A DNA stretch of 36,343 bases from a virus, in the IMG/VR virus record IMGVR_UViG_3300047276_000388, positions 1 to 36,343 of that record; one strand, written 5' to 3'. Made by a program: the position numbers and the translations under genes. Below, piece after piece: positions 1 to 7,460 of this stretch (position 1 is its first letter; every line of letters begins with the position of its first letter). The notes beneath the pieces are model-generated. The model was not told the origin of the DNA and searched no databases. It was given only the letters and a program-made list of their open reading frames with translations.

Positions 1-233
1 CCCACGGTCCCTCCCGTCTTTTTCCGTCTCCCCGGCGACGGGGGCGGCCACCAGAGCCGCTGTGTGGCCGTGTGCGGGCCTGGCGGCCGTCGGGCCAGCC
101 GGCGCGTCGTCTCGAGGGCTGGCAGCGCAGCCCGTGCCAGCCTGTGCGGTCGTTCACTTTCGGCGCCCGTTTCGTGCACGTCGGCGCAGGTCATGGGTGT
201 GCAGCCGTTACAACGGGCGGCTATGCTGCCGGC
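1..233. other. Non-coding left end
   Basis: No convincing gene is seen here; the open frames look like GC-rich shadows. There is a hairpin at 117-142 with arms GGCTGGCA and TGCCAGCC and a 10-base loop. A second, shorter pairing (CTGGC at 79-83 with GCCAG at 94-98) lies just upstream. Because terminase genes follow, a packaging site (cos or pac) near here is plausible, but nothing in the sequence proves it. Confidence 0.4.
222..227 (+). promoter_or_regulatory. -10 box of a leaderless promoter
   Basis: TATGCT ends 6 bases before the ATG at 234, so transcription would start at or next to the start codon. No Shine-Dalgarno sequence precedes that ATG. No good -35 box is visible. Leaderless mRNAs with a TAnnnT box at this spacing are common in Actinobacteria. 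Confidence 0.5.
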
Positions 234-797
234 ATGGTCTGCCACACCTGCCACGCCCGGATCGGGCCGCTGACCCGGGCCGACGCCAGGTACTGCTCGA
301 GCCGGTGCCGGGTCCACGCCCACCGGCGGCTGGCGCCGCAGCAGCTGCGGGACCTCGACCGGTGGGTGCGCTTCGATGCCACGAAGCGGCCGCTGACGAT
401 CGACGGAGCCTGGGCGTCGTCGACCAACTCGGCGACCTGGTCGACGTACGCCGAGGCGGCGGCGAGCACGGCCGGGGTCGGGGTCGGGTTCGTGCTCAAC
501 GGCGACGGCGTCGTGTGTGTGGATCTCGACCACTGCGTCGACGGCAACCGGCTGGCCGGCTGGGCCGCCGACCTGCTGGCCGACTGCCCGGCCACCTTCA
601 TCGAGCGCAGCGTGTCGGGCACGGGGCTGCACGTCTGGGGCACCGGCCTGGTGGGCAAGGGTCGCAGGCTGCAGGTCGGCGACGGCGGGATCGAGGTGTA
701 CGGCACCAGCCGCTACATCGCTGTGACCGGCCGGCGCTGGTCGACGGCGCCGGCGACGCTCGCCGATCTGTCCGGGTGGTTGCCGGGTCTCGTCTGA
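234..797 (+). CDS. Small zinc-finger prim-pol-like protein
   Basis: A 187-residue protein resembling the N-terminal catalytic part of bifunctional DNA primase/polymerases. Residues 3-25 form a probable zinc finger (C3, C6, C21, C25), as at the start of many phage prim-pol proteins. The fold's acidic pair is DLD at 97-99 in the string GVVCVDLDHCVD. SGTGLHVWG at 128-136 supplies the conserved histidine (H133), and GIEVYGTSRYIAVTG at 152-166 matches the later strand motif. There is no helicase domain, so the protein stands alone, unlike the large prim-pol at 32538. The ATG at 234 was chosen because the finger starts there and a -10 box sits just upstream. It could prime DNA synthesis or be a diverged accessory copy. 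It precedes the terminase genes. Confidence 0.7.
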   Translation: MVCHTCHARIGPLTRADARYCSSRCRVHAHRRLAPQQLRDLDRWVRFDATKRPLTIDGAWASSTNSATWSTYAEAAASTAGVGVGFVLNGDGVVCVDLDHCVDGNRLAGWAADLLADCPATFIERSVSGTGLHVWGTGLVGKGRRLQVGDGGIEVYGTSRYIAVTGRRWSTAPATLADLSGWLPGLV

Positions 798-806
798 CCG
801 ACTCGG

Positions 807-812
807 TACCCT
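807..812 (+). promoter_or_regulatory. -10 box of a leaderless promoter for the packaging genes
   Basis: TACCCT ends 6 bases before the ATG at 819, the same spacing as at 222-227. No Shine-Dalgarno sequence is visible before that ATG. This suggests a leaderless late or structural transcript beginning with the small terminase. The -35 region is not recognisable. Confidence 0.45.
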
Positions 813-818
813 CGGCGC

Positions 819-1124
819 ATGACCGCAGCGAAGAAGCCGGCGGCGCGCAAGCGGGCGGTGAAGCCGCCGCCGGCGCTGCCGAACCGGGCGGCCGTCGTCG
901 CCACGCTGGCCCAGCTCGAGGCCGACCCGGCGACCGACGCCCGGGCGCAGCTGGCGCTGACCTTGGCCGACGCCCTCGACGCCGGTGCGGGCATGGCGAC
1001 GGCTGCGATCTCCAAGGAGCTGCGGGCGACGCTGCGCGAGCTCGAGGAAGGCGGCGGTGGGCCTGATGACTTCGACGTCTTCGTCGCTGGATTGTCTTCC
1101 TCGCTGGGCGACGCCAAGGACTGA
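819..1124 (+). CDS. Terminase small subunit-like protein
   Basis: A 101-residue protein with a Lys/Ala/Pro-rich N-terminus (residues 1-20) followed by a helical domain. The segment ALDAGAGMATAAISKELRAT (about 53-72) resembles a motif common in short actinophage proteins encoded directly before the large terminase. Such proteins are taken to be the DNA-recognition subunit of the packaging motor. The acidic C-terminus (GGGGPDDFDVF) may contact the large subunit. The position immediately before terL supports the call, although the small subunit is poorly conserved and the family match is from memory. The gene overlaps the proposed terL start at 1057 in another frame. Confidence 0.7.
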   Translation: MTAAKKPAARKRAVKPPPALPNRAAVVATLAQLEADPATDARAQLALTLADALDAGAGMATAAISKELRATLRELEEGGGGPDDFDVFVAGLSSSLGDAKD

Positions 1125-2505
1125 CCGCCCGACCCGAGGCCACGAGGTTGCGGCCATCGCCGAGGCGCTCGGCCAGCCGCTGATGCCGTGGCAGCAGCAC
1201 GTCGCCGACGTCGCCCTCGAGGTCGGCGACGACGGCCGGCTCGCCTACCGGGAGGTCCGGCTGACAGTTCCCAGGCAGTCCGGGAAGACGACGCTGATGC
1301 TGGCGCTGATGATCCACCGGTGCATCGCCTTCGGGGCCAAGCAGCGGGTGGGGTACACCGCCCAGACCGGGCAGGCCGCCCGGGCGAAGTTCATCGACGA
1401 TCACGTCCCGGTGGTGTCTGCTTCGATGTTCGGGCAGCGGGTGCGCATCCGCAGGGCCAACGGCAGCGAGGCGATCCTGTGGAAGAACGGCAGCATCTGG
1501 TCGGTGCTGCCCACCACCGAGACCGCCGGCCACGGCGCCCAGTACGACCTCGCCGTCTGCGACGAGGCGTTCGCCCTACCCGATGACCGGCTGGAGCAGG
1601 CGTTCAAGCCGACGATGATTACCCGCCCCGAGCCGCAGCTGTGGATCGTCAGCACCGCCGGCGACGTGAACAGCCACTGGTTCAACGCCAAGGTGGACGA
1701 CGGCCGGCTCCTCGCCGACCGGGGCGTGACCGACGGCGTGGCCTACTTCGAGTGGTCCGCCGCCGAGGACGCCGACCCGGCCAGCGAGGACACTTGGCGG
1801 GCGTGTATGCCGGCGCTGGGGCACACGATCAACCCGGTGGCCATCCGGGCCGACTACGAGTCGATGCGGCTCGTCGAGTTCCGCCGGGCGTACCTGAACC
1901 AGCGGCAGAACCGCAACGCCGTGGAGCCGTGGCAGGTCATCGCCGAGGACACCTGGCAGGACCTTGAGGACCCGCGGTCCCGCATCGACGGCGACCCGGT
2001 GCTGGCCATCGACGTCACACCCGACCGGTCGTCGGCGTCCATTGCCGCCGCCGGCCGCCGCAAGGACGGGCGCCTGCACGTCGAAGTGGTCAACCACCGG
2101 CACGGCACCGGCTGGGTGGTCGACTGGTTCCGGGAACGCAAGGGCAAGTACGGCCCGGTGGTCGTCGACCCGGGCGGCCCTGCCGGCCCGCTGGTGGCGC
2201 TGCTGGTCGACGCCGGCGTGCAGATCCGCACCGTGCCGCCGAGGTGGCACGCCCACGCCTGCAGCCAGTTGTACGACGCCGCCATCACCGACCGGCTGCG
2301 CCATCTCGGCCAGACGCCGCTCGAGGTGGCGCTGGCTGGTGCTGCGCAACGGCACTACGGCGAGCTGTGGCTGTGGTCCCGCAAGGACCTCACCACCGAC
2401 ATGAGCCCGCTGGTGGCGTGCACGTTGGCGCTCGGTGGGGTGCTCGACCCCGGCGGCGACGTCGAGGTGCCGGTGCGAGTCGTGTCACTGGCAGATCTTG
2501 ACTGA
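1057..2505 (+). CDS. Terminase large subunit (ATPase/nuclease)
   Basis: The motor of DNA packaging: an N-terminal ATPase drives DNA into the procapsid and a C-terminal RNase H-like nuclease cuts concatemers. Seen in the sequence: Walker A PRQSGKTT near residues 72-79, Walker B LAVCDEA near 165-171, a coupling motif IVSTAGD shortly after, and nuclease acidic residues in VLAIDVTPD near 315-323 and VVVDPGGPAG. I chose GTG at 1057 because GAGGAAGG at 1044-1051 is a good ribosome site 5 bases upstream; ATG at 1066 is the alternative. The resulting 482 residues are usual for the family. The start lies inside the small subunit gene, suggesting coupled translation. Confidence 0.95.
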   Translation: MGLMTSTSSSLDCLPRWATPRTDRPTRGHEVAAIAEALGQPLMPWQQHVADVALEVGDDGRLAYREVRLTVPRQSGKTTLMLALMIHRCIAFGAKQRVGYTAQTGQAARAKFIDDHVPVVSASMFGQRVRIRRANGSEAILWKNGSIWSVLPTTETAGHGAQYDLAVCDEAFALPDDRLEQAFKPTMITRPEPQLWIVSTAGDVNSHWFNAKVDDGRLLADRGVTDGVAYFEWSAAEDADPASEDTWRACMPALGHTINPVAIRADYESMRLVEFRRAYLNQRQNRNAVEPWQVIAEDTWQDLEDPRSRIDGDPVLAIDVTPDRSSASIAAAGRRKDGRLHVEVVNHRHGTGWVVDWFRERKGKYGPVVVDPGGPAGPLVALLVDAGVQIRTVPPRWHAHACSQLYDAAITDRLRHLGQTPLEVALAGAAQRHYGELWLWSRKDLTTDMSPLVACTLALGGVLDPGGDVEVPVRVVSLADLD

Positions 2506-2518
2506 CGAGGAGGACGTG

Positions 2519-2689
2519 ATGCGCAAGTGGGTGGCAGAGGCCCTGCAGTGGGTCGGAGTAGCATTGATCGCAAGTGGTGCCTTCCTCGTGTGGGTGCCGC
2601 TGGGCCTGTTCGCCACAGGGGCCTCCGTCATCGTTCTCGGCGTCCTGATGGACCCGAGAGTCAACCGGACCAAGGCGAACAACCCATGA
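2519..2689 (+). CDS. Small two-helix membrane protein
   Basis: A 56-residue protein with two hydrophobic stretches, roughly residues 5-24 (WVAEALQWVGVALIASGAFL) and 26-44, and a basic C-terminal tail (DPRVNRTKANNP). GAGGAGG precedes the ATG. It sits between terL and portal, and its stop overlaps the portal start (ATGA). Small membrane proteins in this slot are seen in some actinophages; the role is unknown. I see no homology that would name it. Confidence 0.65.
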   Translation: MRKWVAEALQWVGVALIASGAFLVWVPLGLFATGASVIVLGVLMDPRVNRTKANNP

Positions 2690-3837
2690 TCGGACGACTG
2701 CTGGAGCTCAGGTCTGGTGCCGAGGCGCGCGTCGTCCGGGACCCGGCGTGGGGCCGGTGGGCGAAGGGCGGAGATCTTGCGGCGGCGCCCGGCCGGCAGG
2801 TGGACTCGTCGACGGCGATGGGGCTGCTCAGCGTGTACGGCTGCGTGCAGCTGATCGCCGACTCGATCGCCACCCTGCCCGTCGACGTGCTCGACGGCCG
2901 CAACCCCGAGCCGCTGCCGGTGTGGCTCGACCAGGACGCCGAGATGAACCGGGTCGACCTGTTCACCTCGATCCTCACCAGCCTACTGCTTGAGGGCAAC
3001 GCCTTCTTGGTCCCGACCCGGGACAACCGGGGCCGGGTGGTGCGCATTGACCCGCTGGCACCGAACCGGGTGCACGTTGAATCCGAGTCGTCGGGCGCCC
3101 GCCCGATGTTCGAGATTGACGGCCGGGTGTTCCCCGGCGAGATGCTGATGATCCGGGGCCTGATGCTGCCGGGCCACCTGCGGGGCCTGAGCCCGGTTGA
3201 GTTCGCCCGCCAGTCGATCTCACTCGGGCTGGGTGCGCAGGAGCAGGCGCAGCGCTTCTACCAGCAGGGCGCCATCACGCCCGGCGTCATCCACGCCAAG
3301 TCGGACCTGTCGGCCGAGCAGATGCGCGAGATCCGGGACCAGTGGCTGGCCTCCCACGGCGGCTCGTCCCGCTCCCACCTGCCGGTGGTGCTGTCTGGCG
3401 AGACGACGTACCAGGCGATCGCTGTGACGCCCGAGCAGGCCCAGTTCCTGGAGTCCCGCCAGTTCTCCGACGCCCAGATCGCCGGTCAGCTGTTCCTCGT
3501 CGATCCGTCGATGCTCGGCATCTCAACCGGCGGCTCGACGCTGACCTACCAGAACCTCGAGCAGCGTGGCCACCACCTCGTGCGCCACAGCCTCCTGCGC
3601 TGGATCGTCCGGGTCGAGAACGGCTTGTCGCAGCTGCTGCCCGGCTCCCAGCACCTCAAGTTCAACGTGAACGGTCTGATGCGAGGCGACCTGACCAGCC
3701 GTTACAACTCGTACAAGACAGCCGCCGAGATCAACACCCTGCTGGGTGCCCCGCTGCTGAGCGTGCAGGAGATGCGCGACTTCGAGGATCTCGGCCCGAT
3801 GCAGGACACCGGCCTGACGCCGGCCCGGGAGGCGTGA
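2686..3837 (+). CDS. Portal protein (HK97 family)
   Basis: A 383-residue protein forming the dodecameric ring at the capsid vertex through which DNA enters and leaves and to which the tail attaches. The early segment SVYGCVQLIADSIATLPVDV, the phrase LEGNAFLVPTRDNRGRVVRIDPLAPNRV and the later QLFLVDPSMLG followed by YQNLEQRGHHLVRHSLLRWI are typical of HK97-type portals. Length is normal. The ATG at 2686 overlaps the preceding stop by 4 bases. It is followed by protease and capsid genes, the standard HK97 order. Confidence 0.93.
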   Translation: MIGRLLELRSGAEARVVRDPAWGRWAKGGDLAAAPGRQVDSSTAMGLLSVYGCVQLIADSIATLPVDVLDGRNPEPLPVWLDQDAEMNRVDLFTSILTSLLLEGNAFLVPTRDNRGRVVRIDPLAPNRVHVESESSGARPMFEIDGRVFPGEMLMIRGLMLPGHLRGLSPVEFARQSISLGLGAQEQAQRFYQQGAITPGVIHAKSDLSAEQMREIRDQWLASHGGSSRSHLPVVLSGETTYQAIAVTPEQAQFLESRQFSDAQIAGQLFLVDPSMLGISTGGSTLTYQNLEQRGHHLVRHSLLRWIVRVENGLSQLLPGSQHLKFNVNGLMRGDLTSRYNSYKTAAEINTLLGAPLLSVQEMRDFEDLGPMQDTGLTPAREA

Positions 3838-3842
3838 CACCG

Positions 3843-4637
3843 ATGACAACCGATGCCACCACGACAGAGGACATTGCAACCATGAAGCGAGGCCAGCTCA
3901 ACAACGTGCGGGAGGTGCGGCACTACGGCATCTCTGACATTGAGGTCCGGGAGGAGGGCGCCGACACCGGGACCGTGACGTTCTCGGGGTACGCCAGCGT
4001 CTTCAACCACGACTACGAGGTGTACGACTCGTTCGGGAAGTTCACCGAGCGGCTGGCACCGGGTGCGTTCACCCGGACGCTGACCGAGGACCCCGATGTC
4101 ATGCTGCTCATCAACCACCAGGGCCTGCCGCTGGCCCGCACGAAGTCCGGGACGCTGCGGCTCACCCAGGACAAGGTGGGCCTGCGGGTGTCGGCGCAGC
4201 TCGACGCCACCGACCCTGACGTGCAGGCGGTGCTCCCCAAGATGCGCCGAGGGGACGTCGACGAGATGTCCTTCGCCTTCCGGGTCAACCAGGACGAATG
4301 GGATGCCGACTACAGCGACCGCACCATCACCGAGGTGAACCTCGCCCGGGGCGACGTCAGCATCGTGTCCTACGGCGCCAACCCGGCGACCGTCGCCGCC
4401 CTGCGTGCCGCCCTCGCCGACGAGGACGTGCGGGCTCAGCTGCTCGGCGAGCTTGGCGAGGAGCGCATCCTGACCACCTCCGATCTCGACGAGCCGGCCG
4501 ACGGTGAGCTTGTCGAAGCGCCTGCTGAGGACGTCGTCGACGACACCGACGCCGACGAGGAGCGGGGGTGTCAGGGTTCTGTCGCGACGCTGTCGTACTA
4601 TGAGGACCGGTTGGTCGACGCCGCTCGGCCCGACTGA
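3843..4637 (+). CDS. Prohead maturation protease (S78 family)
   Basis: A serine protease that trims the capsid protein and itself during head maturation. Catalytic candidates are H92 in LLINHQGLPLART and S143 in VDEMSFAFRV, the usual S78 signatures. The domain covers about residues 25-190 (GYASVFNHDYEVYDSFGKF to VSIVSYGANPATVAAL). The remaining 75 residues are strongly acidic and probably disordered, as expected for a part that is removed or acts as scaffold. ATG 3843 is preferred; ATG 3882 is possible. The gene lies 5 bases after portal. Confidence 0.92.
   Translation: MTTDATTTEDIATMKRGQLNNVREVRHYGISDIEVREEGADTGTVTFSGYASVFNHDYEVYDSFGKFTERLAPGAFTRTLTEDPDVMLLINHQGLPLARTKSGTLRLTQDKVGLRVSAQLDATDPDVQAVLPKMRRGDVDEMSFAFRVNQDEWDADYSDRTITEVNLARGDVSIVSYGANPATVAALRAALADEDVRAQLLGELGEERILTTSDLDEPADGELVEAPAEDVVDDTDADEERGCQGSVATLSYYEDRLVDAARPD
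4596..4601 (+). promoter_or_regulatory. Possible -10 box ahead of the capsid gene
   Basis: TACTAT lies within the 3' end of the protease gene, about 135 bases before the capsid start. It would give extra capsid transcription. No -35 match is visible, so this rests on the hexamer, its position before a highly expressed gene, and similar boxes at 8137, 9196 and 19426. Confidence 0.25.
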
Positions 4638-4735
4638 CCACAGCGCCTGCTCGTCGCTGACCCGGGGCTCCGGCCCTCGGCCATACCGGCAGGTTTCCCA
4701 ACAGGACGCCACAACGTCTTCAGGAGACCTGAACC

Positions 4736-5986
4736 GTGAACGAGTACATCGACCAGCTCGTCGAGGCCCGCAACCGTGCGTGGCACCAGGCGAAGGACAT
4801 CACCAGCAAGGCGCACGCCGAGGAGCGCGAGCTCACCGGCGAGGAGCGCGAGAGCCTCGACCGCATCTTCGCCGACATGGACGCGAAGAAGGCCGAGATC
4901 GACTCGCTGACCGCCCGTGCGCAGTCCGAGCGTGAAGCCGACGTGGCCCGTGAGGCCTACGCCGAGTTCGTGCGCCCCGAGCCCGCAGCTCCGGTCGTCG
5001 ACGCCGTCGACGCCTTCCTGCGTGGCGAGTCCGGCGCCCGGTACATCGACGTGGACCTCCGCCAGGTGGCCTCCCACAAGCGGGCCATCCGGGCCGGCGC
5101 TGGCGTCCGTGAGCTTCGTGACCTGACCAAGACCGCTGCCGCTGGTGGCAACACGGTCCCGACGGCGTTCGCCGCCCAGCTCTACGACTTCCTCGAGGTC
5201 TACAGCGGGATGCGCAACACGAACGCGACGATCATCACCACGTCCGGTGGCGAGAACCTTGAGTTCCCGACGGTGGCTGCCCACGGCACCGCCGCAGTGG
5301 TGCTCGAGGGCTCGGCGATCGCCGAGGCCGACCCGGCGTTCGACAAGATGACCCTCGGTGCGTTCAAGTACGGCGTCCTCACGCAGATCAGCAACGAGCT
5401 GCTGCAGGACTCCGGCGTCGACATCGTCGGCTTCGTCGCCCAGGACATGGGCCGCAGCCTCGGCCGGGTGACCGACACCGCCTACGTCACCGGCGCCGGC
5501 GGCGCCAACGCACCGCAGGGTGTGATGACCGCCATCGGCACCGGCAAGACGGGCGGGACGGCGCAGGCCGGCGTGGCCTCGATCCAGGACCTCACGGAGC
5601 TCGTCTACTCGGTGAACTCCGAGTACCGGGCCCGTGGCGCCCAGTTCCTGATGCGGGATGAGACCGCCGGAAAGATCCGCAACTTGGTGAACACCAGCGG
5701 CGACTTCCTGTGGCAGCCCTCGGTGCAGGCCGGCCAGCCCGACCGCCTCCTGGGCTTCCCGGTCATCACCGATCCCAACGTGGCGGCGGCAGCGACCAAC
5801 GCCAACAGCGTGGCGTTCGGCGACTTCTCGGGGTTCTACATCCGGGACGTCGGCGGTGTCCGCATCGAGCGCAGCGACGACTTCGCCTTCTCGACCGACC
5901 TGGTCACCTGGCGTGCAGTCCTGCGGACCGACTCGGACCTCATCGACGCCAACGCCATCAAGCTCTACCGGGGCGGCACCGCCTGA
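4736..5986 (+). CDS. Major capsid protein (HK97 fold)
   Basis: A 416-residue coat protein. Residues 1-75 are charged and helical (EERELTGEERESLDRIFADM and following), matching the delta domain that acts as internal scaffold and is cleaved by the S78 protease. The mature HK97 fold starts near residue 105 (LTKTAAAGGNTVPTAFAAQL) and ends with VTWRAVLRTDSDLIDANAIK. The start is GTG at 4736 with AGGAG nine bases upstream. The 98-base gap before the gene and the long hairpin after it suggest independent control of this most abundant protein. Confidence 0.95.
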   Translation: MNEYIDQLVEARNRAWHQAKDITSKAHAEERELTGEERESLDRIFADMDAKKAEIDSLTARAQSEREADVAREAYAEFVRPEPAAPVVDAVDAFLRGESGARYIDVDLRQVASHKRAIRAGAGVRELRDLTKTAAAGGNTVPTAFAAQLYDFLEVYSGMRNTNATIITTSGGENLEFPTVAAHGTAAVVLEGSAIAEADPAFDKMTLGAFKYGVLTQISNELLQDSGVDIVGFVAQDMGRSLGRVTDTAYVTGAGGANAPQGVMTAIGTGKTGGTAQAGVASIQDLTELVYSVNSEYRARGAQFLMRDETAGKIRNLVNTSGDFLWQPSVQAGQPDRLLGFPVITDPNVAAAATNANSVAFGDFSGFYIRDVGGVRIERSDDFAFSTDLVTWRAVLRTDSDLIDANAIKLYRGGTA

Positions 5987-6004
5987 TCCTCGGTCGGGGT
6001 GGGG

Positions 6005-6044
6005 AGCTGGCCTGGTCGGTTTGTGGCGGCCGACCGGGCCAGCT
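6005..6044 (+). terminator. Long hairpin after the capsid gene
   Basis: Two 15-base arms (6005-6019 and 6030-6044) pair with 14 Watson-Crick pairs and one T-G wobble around a 10-base loop. No T-run follows, so it may be a U-tract-independent terminator or a 3' stabiliser of the capsid mRNA. The next gene starts 40 bases later. Confidence 0.7.
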
Positions 6045-6084
6045 GTCCCTCAACTAGCCACACGACACGCCACAGGAGCCACCG

Positions 6085-6270
6085 ATGCCACTCCATCGCC
6101 ATCCCGGCCGGGACACCCAGGACCTCGAGGCGGCTGTTGCCGACGTCGAGCGCAAGGGCGGCCGCGTCGTGCAGGTTGTCGGCCAGATGGCCGGCCACTG
6201 GTGGCTGCTGGTCGACAAGCCCGCCCGCAAGCCTGCCGGCGCGCGTGAGACCCGGGCAGCCGCCAAGTGA
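6085..6270 (+). CDS. Small hypothetical protein downstream of capsid
   Basis: A 61-residue protein: a possible helical N-terminal half (DTQDLEAAVADVERKGGRVV), then QMAGHWWLLVDKPAR and a basic Ala/Arg-rich tail. CAGGAG lies eight bases before the ATG. Its stop overlaps the next GTG. The middle reads like a small beta-alpha-beta unit, but I do not recognise the family. A head or glycosylation accessory role is only suggested by position. Confidence 0.6.
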   Translation: MPLHRHPGRDTQDLEAAVADVERKGGRVVQVVGQMAGHWWLLVDKPARKPAGARETRAAAK

Positions 6271-7460
6271 AGATCCTCTGGTACTCCAACGCCCCGTGGG
6301 TCACGTCCGGGTACGGGCAGCAGACCGGCCTCGTGGTCGAGTCCCTCGCCGCTGACGGCCACGACGTCGCCATCGCCGCCAACTACGGGCTGCAGGGCGC
6401 CAAGCTCGACTGGAACGGCCTGGAGGTGTACCCGTCGGGCTGGGAGCAGTGGTCCAACGACGTCATCAAGGGTCACGCCCTCAACCACTTCGGCGAGGAC
6501 CGCGGCTGGCTGATCTCGCTGGTCGACGTCTTCATCGCCAAGGGGCCGGCGTGGCGGGACCTCGACGTCGCCGCCTGGACGCCCGTCGACCACCTGCCGA
6601 TCCCGCCGGCGGTGCTCAAGTTCTTCCACGACTCCGAGGCGGTCCCGATCGCCATGAGCGAGTTCGGTGTCGCCCAGATGGAGAAGGCCGGCCTGCAGCC
6701 GCTGTACGCCCCGCACGGCATCGACACCTCGGTGTTCCGGCCCGACATCACCGAGATCAAGGGCGTGACGCCTAGGCAGATGCTGGGGCTGCCGGAGGAC
6801 GCCTTCGTGGTCGGCATGAACGCTGCGAACAAGGGCAACTACAAGGCCCGCAAGGGCTTCCCGTGGGCGTTCGCTGCGATGGGCCTGTTCATGCAGCAGC
6901 ACCCCGACGCCGTGCTGTTCATCCACACCGAGCGGCACGGCATGGCCGAAGGGTTCAAGATCGACCGGCTGCTCGACGCCTGCAACGTCCCGCAGGACCG
7001 GGTGTTCTTCATCGACCAGTACGCCTACCGGCTCGGCCTGCAGCCCGCCACGATGGCGGCGATGTACTCGGCGTTCGACGTGCTGCTGGCCCCGAGTATG
7101 GGCGAGGGCTTCGGCATCCCGGTGATCGAGGCGCAGGCCTGCGGCGTGCCGGTCATCGTCAGCAACTTCTCGGCCCAGCCCGAGCTCGTCGGCTCCGGCT
7201 GGGCGATCGACGGCACCCCCGACTGGGACGAGGGGCAGGGCGCCTGGTTCCACATCCCGTCGGTGCACGGCATCATCGAGGCGCTCGAGGAGGCATACCA
7301 GGGCGAAGGCAACCCGACCAACGCCCGGGCGAAGGCGCTGGAGTACGACCACGGCCTGGTCTACGACCGGCACTGGCGGCCGATCGTCGCCGAGCTGGGG
7401 CGCCGCATCACGGTGCCCGACGTCGAGGCCGAACCGATCGACATCGGGAGGCTGGCGTGA
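6267..7460 (+). CDS. GT4-type glycosyltransferase
   Basis: A 397-residue GT-B fold enzyme that transfers a sugar from a nucleotide donor. The N-terminal domain begins MKILWYSNAPWVTSGYGQQT, a typical start for this group. The donor-site motif is GEGFGIPVIEAQACGVPVI near residues 277-296, with the E-x7-E signature of GT4 enzymes (EGFGIPVIE). APHGIDTSVFRPD marks the inter-domain region. GTG 6267 overlaps the previous stop. The setting between capsid and connector genes, paired with a GT2 enzyme, suggests it decorates virion proteins, though modification of a host surface polymer or DNA base cannot be excluded. Confidence 0.9.
   Translation: MKILWYSNAPWVTSGYGQQTGLVVESLAADGHDVAIAANYGLQGAKLDWNGLEVYPSGWEQWSNDVIKGHALNHFGEDRGWLISLVDVFIAKGPAWRDLDVAAWTPVDHLPIPPAVLKFFHDSEAVPIAMSEFGVAQMEKAGLQPLYAPHGIDTSVFRPDITEIKGVTPRQMLGLPEDAFVVGMNAANKGNYKARKGFPWAFAAMGLFMQQHPDAVLFIHTERHGMAEGFKIDRLLDACNVPQDRVFFIDQYAYRLGLQPATMAAMYSAFDVLLAPSMGEGFGIPVIEAQACGVPVIVSNFSAQPELVGSGWAIDGTPDWDEGQGAWFHIPSVHGIIEALEEAYQGEGNPTNARAKALEYDHGLVYDRHWRPIVAELGRRITVPDVEAEPIDIGRLA

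Noticed and set aside
6054-7373. Long minus-strand frame of about 440 codons
   Set aside because: It lies opposite the GT4 gene with its clear motifs; the Asp/Val/Arg-rich antisense product is typical of GC-rich DNA.
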